Origin: Intrasporangium calvum
Lineage (GTDB): Bacteria > Actinomycetota > Actinomycetes > Actinomycetales > Dermatophilaceae
Reading direction: 5' to 3'
NCBI RefSeq assembly: GCF_028446585.1
Contig: NZ_JAPFQL010000009.1
Location: forward strand, 1-52,551
DNA length: 52,551 bases
Within the stretch, counting starts at the first letter, position 1. Every line of letters starts with the position of its first letter. The translations under genes were made by a program, and so were the position numbers. A model generated the notes under the pieces. It ran no database searches, was not told the DNA's origin, and saw nothing but the letters and a program-made list of their open reading frames with translations. This document shows positions 17,526-24,800 of the stretch, piece after piece.

Positions 17526-18497
17526 ATGGGCGTGCGTGACCGAACGGCTGAGGTTGGCCGCGGGCCAAGCACGCCCATCACGCACCCGGCCGTGCAACGA
17601 GCCGGGGCCGCCCCCCGCCGCGTCCGCCGGAGTTATCGCCGTGGCGACCTGATAACCGCGGCCTTGTGTCTGGCCCCGGCACTGCTGGTCATCGGGCTGT
17701 TCGTGGTGTACCCCTTGGTGGCCACGGGACTGCTCTCACTGACCAGCTGGGACGGCATCAGCCCGGACCGGCCATTCGTGGGACTGGACAACTACGGCAA
17801 GCTCATGGCCGATCCGGCCTTCCGCAACTCGATGGTCGTCACGGTCCTTTACGGGCTCGGAGTCAGCGTCCTCAGCGTCATCACGGGGGTGGGCGCGGCA
17901 GCACTGCTCAACAGTGCCTTCCGTGGCCGCGCGGTATACCGCACCGCGTTCTTCCTGCCTGTCGTCACTTCCTCGATTGCCGCAGCCGCGGTCTGGAGGT
18001 ACCTCTTCGATGTCAGCGGTCCGGTCAACTCCGCCCTCGAGCAGGTCGGGCTGGGCGAAACCAACTGGCTCGGTGATCCGCATCTGGCCTTGGTGAGCCT
18101 GACGTTGCTAACGGTCTGGAAGCAGCTCGGCCTGAACACGGTTCTCTACCTCACGGCCATGCAGGCCCTTCCCGCCCAGGTGTACGAGGCGGCTGCCCTC
18201 GACGGCGCCGGACCCTGGCAGCGGATGAGGCACATCACGCTTCCCCTGCTTGCACCGATGACCTTTTTCGTCGTCGTCCAAGCACTTGTCGTGACGTTCC
18301 AGTCCTTCGATCTGGTTTACCAGCTGACCGCGGGCGGCCCGATGGGCGGCACCGAGGTCGTCGGATTCCTCGTATACCGGACGGCGTTCGTCACCGGGCA
18401 GTTCGGTTACGGAGCCACCATCGCCTATGCCGGCTTCGCGCTGGTCTTCGCGCTGACCTGGATCCAGTGGCGCCTGGGTGGGAAGGACCAGACATGA
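17526..18497 (+). CDS. Sugar ABC transporter permease (MalF/UgpA type)
   Basis: This is a 323-residue inner-membrane protein with about six hydrophobic segments and a ~40-residue basic cytoplasmic N-terminus. The EAA loop that docks the ATPase is visible (EAAALDGAGPWQRMRHITLP, near residue 225). The start is ATG 17526, or the adjoining GTG 17523, 7-10 bases after the binding-protein stop. Its stop overlaps the ATG of the next permease. The two form the heterodimeric channel of a CUT1 importer. The operon contains no ATP-binding subunit, so a shared chromosomal ATPase (MsiK/MalK type) must serve it. Confidence 0.93.
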   Translation: MGVRDRTAEVGRGPSTPITHPAVQRAGAAPRRVRRSYRRGDLITAALCLAPALLVIGLFVVYPLVATGLLSLTSWDGISPDRPFVGLDNYGKLMADPAFRNSMVVTVLYGLGVSVLSVITGVGAAALLNSAFRGRAVYRTAFFLPVVTSSIAAAAVWRYLFDVSGPVNSALEQVGLGETNWLGDPHLALVSLTLLTVWKQLGLNTVLYLTAMQALPAQVYEAAALDGAGPWQRMRHITLPLLAPMTFFVVVQALVVTFQSFDLVYQLTAGGPMGGTEVVGFLVYRTAFVTGQFGYGATIAYAGFALVFALTWIQWRLGGKDQT

Positions 18498-19321
18498 GCA
18501 GGCCGTATGCCGCCGCACGCGCTCTTGGCCGTCACCTGCTCCTGCTCGGCCTCTCCGTCCTGATCGTGGCGCCATTCGCATGGATGATCACTACCAGCCT
18601 CAAGTCCTTCGACAAGGTGCACCAGCCTCCCTATCTGGTCCCGGAGCAGTTCGAGTGGTCCAACTACCCGCAGGCCTTGGCCGCGGCCCCCTTCGCCGGC
18701 TACTACCTGAACTCGGTGGTCATGGCGGCGGGCATCGTGGCCGGCCACCTGCTGCTCGACACGCTGGCCGCCTACGCGCTTGCCCGGCTGCGGTTCCCGG
18801 GTCGGAACGCGATCTTCCTGGGGCTGGTCGCGACGATGCTGGTACCGACGTTCCTGACGGTGCTGCCCGCGTTCGACCTGGTCATCCGCTTCGGGTGGTT
18901 CAACAGCTATGCCGCGCTCATCGTGCCCCGGCTCGCGGACGTCTTCGGGATTGTCGTGATCCGCGGGTACCTGCTATCTCTTCCCATGGAGCTCGACGAG
19001 GCGGCCAGGATCGATGGGGCCAACCGGATGCAGATCCTGTTTCGGATCCTCCTGCCCTTGAGCAAGCCGGCACTGGTCAGCGTCGCCGTCTTCTCGTTCC
19101 TCTTCGCCTGGAACGACTTCCTTTGGCCACTACTGGTCACCAGCGACGACCAGTACCGGACGATCCAGCTGGGCCTGGCCGCCTTCACCAGCAAGTACGG
19201 GCCGTATCCGCACTATCTGATGGCCGGCACCGTCATCGCGGCCGTGCCCGCCATCGCCATCTTCATGTACCTGCAGCGCAGCCTGGTGCGCGGCCTCGCC
19301 GCCACCGCAGTCAAGGAGTGA
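18494..19321 (+). CDS. Sugar ABC transporter permease (MalG/UgpE type)
   Basis: This is a 275-residue inner-membrane protein with about six hydrophobic segments. The N-terminal motif APFAWMITTSLKSFDK and the EAA loop (ELDEAARIDGANRMQILFRI, near 170-190) are typical of the MalG-type partner permease. The ATG overlaps the previous stop (ATGA). An AAGGAG at the end of the gene serves as ribosome-binding site for the next start. It works with the preceding permease and the lipoprotein to import an oligosaccharide. Confidence 0.93.
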   Translation: MSRPYAAARALGRHLLLLGLSVLIVAPFAWMITTSLKSFDKVHQPPYLVPEQFEWSNYPQALAAAPFAGYYLNSVVMAAGIVAGHLLLDTLAAYALARLRFPGRNAIFLGLVATMLVPTFLTVLPAFDLVIRFGWFNSYAALIVPRLADVFGIVVIRGYLLSLPMELDEAARIDGANRMQILFRILLPLSKPALVSVAVFSFLFAWNDFLWPLLVTSDDQYRTIQLGLAAFTSKYGPYPHYLMAGTVIAAVPAIAIFMYLQRSLVRGLAATAVKE

Positions 19322-19327
19322 AACCTC

Positions 19328-20707
19328 GTGACCGACAGCCCCGACAGGCGTGGACCCGACTGGGTACGTGACGCGATCTTCTACCAGATCTTCCCGGAGC
19401 GGTTCGACAACGCGGACCCCGCGACCGACCCTCCTGGCGTCGAGCCGTGGGGAACGCCACCCACCCGCGACAACCTCATGGGCGGGGATCTGCCCGGGAT
19501 CACCCGACGGCTGGAACACCTCCGATCGCTCGGGGCCAACGCCCTGTACCTGACCCCGGTCTTCAGCGCCACGACGAACCATCGCTACGACGCCACCGAC
19601 TACTACACGATCGACCCGCGGCTGGGCGGCGATACCGCATTCGCGACATTCCTCGACTCGGCGCACGACATGGGGCTCCGCGTTCTGCTCGACGCCGTGT
19701 TCCATCACTGCGGCTACGACCACCCCTTCTTCCAGGACGTCATCGCCCGCGGCGACCAGTCGGAGTACGTCAACTGGTTCTCGGTGGCCCAGTTCCCCGT
19801 CAGCGCGAACCCGGAGCCGAACTACCTCACCTGCTCGGGCTGCTGGTACCTGCCCAAGCTCAACGTGCACAACCCCGACGTGCGCGACCACCTCTTCGGC
19901 GCTGCCCAGAAATGGATGAGCGCGGGAATCGACGGCTGGCGTCTGGACGTGCCCTACATGCTCGAGAACCCGCGGTTCTGGGAGCAGTTCCGCGCCGTGG
20001 TCAAGGGGCACGACCCGGAGCAGTACATCGTCGCTGAGGTCTGGGAGAAGGCCACCGAGTGGACCACCGGAGCCACCTCTGATGCGGCCATGAACTACCG
20101 CCTGCGTGACGCCATCTTGAACTTCGTCTCGGAGTGGAGAGGCGGAGGTGAGTCGTTCGCCGCCGAGCTCGATGAGATCGACAAGGAGATCCCGCCCGAC
20201 GCGAAGGGACTCATGTTGAACCTGCTCGGGAGCCACGACACCGAACGCGTCCTGACCCACTGCGGCGGCGACGTCGAGGCAACAAAGCTCGCCTTCGCGC
20301 TGCTGTTCACCGCAGAGGGAGCCCCCATGGTGTACTACGGCGACGAGATCGGCATGACCGGGTTCAACGACCCGGACTGCCGTGGCGCCATGATCTGGGA
20401 CGCAGCCCGTTGGAACCATGAACTGCTCGCCTGGGTACGTCAACTCGCGGCCTTGAGGCAGGCGCACGTCGCCCTCCGCCGCGGCAGCGAGCGCACCATC
20501 CAAGCCGCCGAGAACACCATCGTGCGAGCCCGCGTCCACCCCGAGGAGGAACTGCTCATCCTGGCAAACCGAGCTCGGACTGGCGTGCATGTCGCGGTCG
20601 CAGGTTTCGCTGGCCGCCCCGGAACCGATCTGCTCACCGGAGAGCAGGTCAGGTGCGACGATGTCGCTGTGCCAGGGATGGGGGTTTCCATTGTCAAGCT
20701 TGAGTGA
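19328..20707 (+). CDS. Intracellular GH13 alpha-glucan hydrolase
   Basis: This is a 459-residue enzyme without a signal peptide, so it acts on imported sugar. All four GH13 regions are visible: DAVFHH (D122), GWRLDVPY with nucleophile D207, VAEVWE with acid/base E237, and GSHDTER with transition-state stabiliser D304. The opening FYQIFPERFDNADP resembles cyclomaltodextrinases, neopullulanases and alpha-glucosidases (GH13_20-like). It lacks the N-terminal CBM34 domain of full-length members of that group. Likely substrates are maltodextrins, cyclodextrins or related alpha-glucosides. Translation starts at GTG, six bases after the permease gene. Confidence 0.92.
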   Translation: MTDSPDRRGPDWVRDAIFYQIFPERFDNADPATDPPGVEPWGTPPTRDNLMGGDLPGITRRLEHLRSLGANALYLTPVFSATTNHRYDATDYYTIDPRLGGDTAFATFLDSAHDMGLRVLLDAVFHHCGYDHPFFQDVIARGDQSEYVNWFSVAQFPVSANPEPNYLTCSGCWYLPKLNVHNPDVRDHLFGAAQKWMSAGIDGWRLDVPYMLENPRFWEQFRAVVKGHDPEQYIVAEVWEKATEWTTGATSDAAMNYRLRDAILNFVSEWRGGGESFAAELDEIDKEIPPDAKGLMLNLLGSHDTERVLTHCGGDVEATKLAFALLFTAEGAPMVYYGDEIGMTGFNDPDCRGAMIWDAARWNHELLAWVRQLAALRQAHVALRRGSERTIQAAENTIVRARVHPEEELLILANRARTGVHVAVAGFAGRPGTDLLTGEQVRCDDVAVPGMGVSIVKLE

Positions 20708-20711
20708 CGGC

Positions 20712-21782
20712 GTGCGAAGAGCTACGGCCAAGGACGTCGCCAAGGCCGCAGGCGTGTCGCGTACATCCGTGTCCTTCGCCTTCAACGACCCTGCGCGACT
20801 CGGTGACGCCACACGTCAACGCATTCTGAAGGCGGCCGAAGAACTGGGCTACCGACCGGACCCTGTCGCAAGAATGCTCGTGCACGGCCGTACGAATTCG
20901 CTGGGCATCCTTCTGCCACAGGATATTCCGCAAGCCATGGAGAACCCGTACTACACCCAGTTCATCATCGGCGTGGGTCAGGTGTGCCACCAAGAGGGCT
21001 ACACGCTGCTGCTCGTCCCACCACTGCGCAACTCCATGCTCGAAGCCATTCCCTACGCGGCCGTAGACGGATTCATCGTCTCCGGACTCGAGAAGGACCG
21101 CGGCGAAGTCGCGGAGCTCGAGCGACGCGGCATCCCCTACGTCCTCGTCGACAGCGACGGCGACCACACCTCGCCCAGCGTCGAGGTCGATGACACGGCC
21201 GGCGCGGCGGCAATGATGACCCACCTACTCGACCTGGGCCACCGGCGCATCGCCATCCTCGCATTCGAGTCCGGTCCCGAGAACGCCGCCGGAGAGTACC
21301 GCGGGCCGCTGGGACGACGCGTCACCGGCATCGACCAGGCACTCGCCGCCGTCGGGCTCAGCCGCGACAACGACAACGTGACCCTGACGGAGGTGCCCTG
21401 CACCAGAGCTGAGGGCTACAAGGCGGGACTCGAGCTGCTCCGGGGGACCAACCGTCCCACGGCAGTGTTCGCCCTCTCAGACATCCTCGCAGCAGGCGTC
21501 CTAGATGCGGCCTACGAACTGGGTGTGGCAGTCCCGGCTGAGGTGTCCGTCGCAGGCTTTGACGACCAGCCGGAGGCCATGTGGGTCCGTCCCCGACTGA
21601 GCACGGTCCGCCAGCCAACCGAAGCCAAGGGGCGCGTCGCCGCGGACTTCCTGGTCTCGACCATCCACGGCAACGCACGCCACCCGCACCAGAAGCTGCA
21701 CACCGCTGTGATCGTTCGCGAGTCCACCGCTCCGCCGCCGCGGTCTGCGGAACCATCCCCCGAAGCCATCGCCATGGCCTGA
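20712..21782 (+). CDS. LacI-family transcriptional regulator
   Basis: This protein has about 356 residues. The N-terminal LacI helix-turn-helix is clear (ATAKDVAKAAGVSRTSVSFA, residues 4-23). A periplasmic-binding-like sensor domain follows, with features such as VSVAGFDDQPEAMWVRPRLS near the C-terminus. I chose GTG 20712, four bases after the amylase stop, because it begins right before the HTH. An in-frame TTG at 20691 would overlap the amylase gene. It probably represses the operon by binding the palindrome at 16193-16216, with the imported sugar as inducer. Its stop lies 38 bases from the convergent relaxase stop, with no clear terminator between them. Confidence 0.93.
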   Translation: MRRATAKDVAKAAGVSRTSVSFAFNDPARLGDATRQRILKAAEELGYRPDPVARMLVHGRTNSLGILLPQDIPQAMENPYYTQFIIGVGQVCHQEGYTLLLVPPLRNSMLEAIPYAAVDGFIVSGLEKDRGEVAELERRGIPYVLVDSDGDHTSPSVEVDDTAGAAAMMTHLLDLGHRRIAILAFESGPENAAGEYRGPLGRRVTGIDQALAAVGLSRDNDNVTLTEVPCTRAEGYKAGLELLRGTNRPTAVFALSDILAAGVLDAAYELGVAVPAEVSVAGFDDQPEAMWVRPRLSTVRQPTEAKGRVAADFLVSTIHGNARHPHQKLHTAVIVRESTAPPPRSAEPSPEAIAMA

Positions 21783-21820
21783 TTTCGCTTCACGCACGAC
21801 TCGATCCACGTGCTCGAGCC

Positions 21821-24800
21821 TCAGCGCCGCGGCGCCGCGGGGGCTTGGGCGTCCGCCCTGTTGGGAACCGGGCGGGGCCGCAGTGCCTCTTCGGCGGGGC
21901 TCTCCCGCGGCGTCCGTCGTTGCGTATGCCGCTGGGCTGGCTCCCCGGGTCCCTGTCCCATCCGGGTCCGGACCTCGTGCAGTCCGGCCAGCTGCTGCTG
22001 CGCGACCGGGCGGGGGTCGGCGTTCCATGCCCGGGAGGCGGCGAGCAGAGCCCGCCGGACCTCTCGCGGGTGGGCACCCGTCGCCGCGGCTATGTCGCCC
22101 ACCGCCGGTTCCCAGACGGAGCTGGGCTGGGCTGCGACGATGGCCGCGGCAGCCTCGACCGCCTGCTGCCCGGGTAGGTTCGCGAGCCGCTCATGGACGA
22201 GGACATGGCCGAGCGGCCGCGGCATGCGCAGCAGCGCGGACAGGCCTGCCGGGCCTTCGGCCGCGAGCAGCTGCGCCGGGTCGGTTCCGTCGTCGAGGCG
22301 CACCGACAGCGGCTCTGCGCCGTGCTGGGCAAGTAGCCAGTACGCCCGCTCGGCCGCCATCCAGCCGGCGAGGTCTCCGTCGGTCGCGACGACCGGGCCG
22401 GTGCCCGCTGAGGTGGCGAGGCCGACCAACTGCCTCGCCTGCGCCTCGGTCAGGGCGGTGCCGAGCGGTGCGACCCCGATGTGGCTGCCGCCGGTGGCGA
22501 GGGTGACCGCGATGGCATCCATCGGGCCCTCGACGAGCACCGGAACCGCTCCTGCATCGCGGAGCCAGGGGAGGACCCCGAAGAGCTGGGCGCCCTTGTG
22601 GAACAGGGGCGTGTCGGCGGTGTTGAGGTACTTCGGGCCCGCGTTGTCGGCGTCGGTCAGGTGGGGGTGGCGGCGGCCGACGAAGCCGAGCACCTGCCCG
22701 CCGTCGATGATGGGCAGCACGGCACGGTCGCGGAACCGGTCGATGAGCCGCCCGGTCCGGACGATGGTGGCGACTCCGGTGAGGGTCATCTCCTTGTCGG
22801 TGACGCCGAGGGAACGCAGGTGCTCGACGAGGCCGGTCCACCCGGCGGGGGCGTAGCCGGGCCGGTAGTCGGCCCCCAAAGCGAGGTGGCCGGCCAGGTC
22901 CTCGTGAAAGCGGGCGGCCAGGTAGTCACGGACCCAGCTGCGCTCGAACCGCGCCTCGAAGAACGCCAGGCTCAGCTCGTTGACCTCAACCATCCGCTCC
23001 CGGGTGACGGGGCAGTGGTCCCACTCGTGCGCCCGCTCGAGCAGGTGCTGGATCTCGGGCTCGGACGGGTCGAGCGGTCCCATCGTGTCGCGGACCAGGG
23101 CCGCGAGCTGCAGCTCCGCCTCCACCGCCTGCGCTGGCGAGCCGTCCTCGGTCAGCGGTTCCAGTCCTTCGCCGTGGCCGGTGAGGTATGCCTCCCACTC
23201 CGCGGCCGTCGGCGCGTCGGCGGGCGGTTCGACGTCGACGAGCAGGTCCTCCGGCGCGACCTCAAGATCCTCGCCGTCGTGGGGCTCGTGACTGGCCGGC
23301 TCGGTCAGCACGGAGATGCGCCAGACCATGGCGTGGCATTCGTCGACATCGACGCCGTCCAGGTGGCGTCCGGCGGTGTCGAGCAGGTCGTCGATTCGGT
23401 TGCCGCGAGCCAGCGCGTGGTCGACGGCCGTGACGAGCGCCGGCCACCACGCGCTGGTCTGGATGGCGGCGGCGCGGTCGGCTCCGACGTGCGCGGTGAG
23501 CCGGTGCGTCCAGGGGGCGCTCAGCCCGCCAGAGGGGTCAGCGGCCGTGGCGACCGCGGGCTCGACGTGGTGGCTGATCCGCCACCACAGCGCGGCCGCG
23601 GCGTGGTCGTCCGGCAGCGGCCCCTGCGCCGCCACCCGCTCGAGTAGGGCTCTGGCGTCGACGCCGGCGCGGGACAGCGCGGCGAGCCGTTCGGCGAGGA
23701 TCGGGGCGAACTCGTCACCCGCCAGCCTGGGCGCGACCCGCCGCAGCAGCGGTGCCCACTCGTCCATGGCGGGCGCGTGCCCGGCCGCCAGGTGCGCGTC
23801 GAGGTCGCGCTGCCAGAGCGCCGGCGCCTTCGCGAGCTGCCGCGGCCCGGTCGGCCGGCGGTCCGATTCCGGGACCTGCATCGCGGCCCGCCACACGTCA
23901 ACCTCTGCAGTCAAGGCGGCGTCGACGCGCCGCCCCAGTCCGGTCGCCCACGCCGGGGTCTCGGCTTGGCTGGCCGCGGCTCGGACCTGCGCGGCGAGGT
24001 CGCCGACGAGATCGGCGCGCCGGGTCAGGTACTGGCCCCACACCGGATCCGCCGCCAGCCGAGCGGGAACGGCGGGCACCCAGGGCAGCGGCGCCACTCC
24101 TGTCAACGGGCCGGCGTTGCGCAGCCCGGAGTCGTCCAGGCGCCAGTCGAGCACGGCCGCCCGGTCGCCCGCGGTGTCGAGCTCGCGGCCCTCGATCGCG
24201 GCCCGCAACGCCGCGGCCGGGTCGGTCCCGGACGCGCCGAGCAGCAGCAGGTGCGCGCGCAGCGTCGGCCACGCCGCCTCCTCGCGCACCCCGGGAACCA
24301 GGGCCTCCGCGGTGGACGCGACCGAGGCGATGGCCTCGGGTCCGAGCAAGTCCTCGGCGGCGGCATACAGCGCGTCGACGTACCGGGAGGTGGCCTGCCC
24401 GAGCAGCACGGCCGGGTCGGCGGCCTCGCGCAGCAGGGTGCTGGCGGAGGTGGGGGAGTCGTCGCGGATGAGGACCGTCTCGAGCAGATCGGTCGGGGTC
24501 GGCGGGCTGATGGTCTCGGGGCGGATGACGGTGTGCGGGTCGCCGTCGCCGACGACCTGCAGGTAGACGTGGTTCGCGTGCCGGCCCCGGGTGAGCATCG
24601 TGTAGAGCTGCTGCCGTGACTCGGCGCCGGTGGCCAGGCCGTGCATGACGTCGACGGACACGCCCTGCGCCCCGTGGACCGTGGTCGCGTAGCCGAGCTC
24701 GGTCGAGGCGGTCACGTACCGCGCGGGCAGGGTGACCAGGCGCCCGGTGCGGGTGTGCTGCACCGACAGCCCGCCGTCCGCGCCGACCGCGCGGACGGTC

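Noticed and set aside
18503-18520. Further copy of the GTATGCCGC motif in the second permease gene
   Set aside because: Only nine bases match, and the codons are ordinary for the protein; treated as chance.
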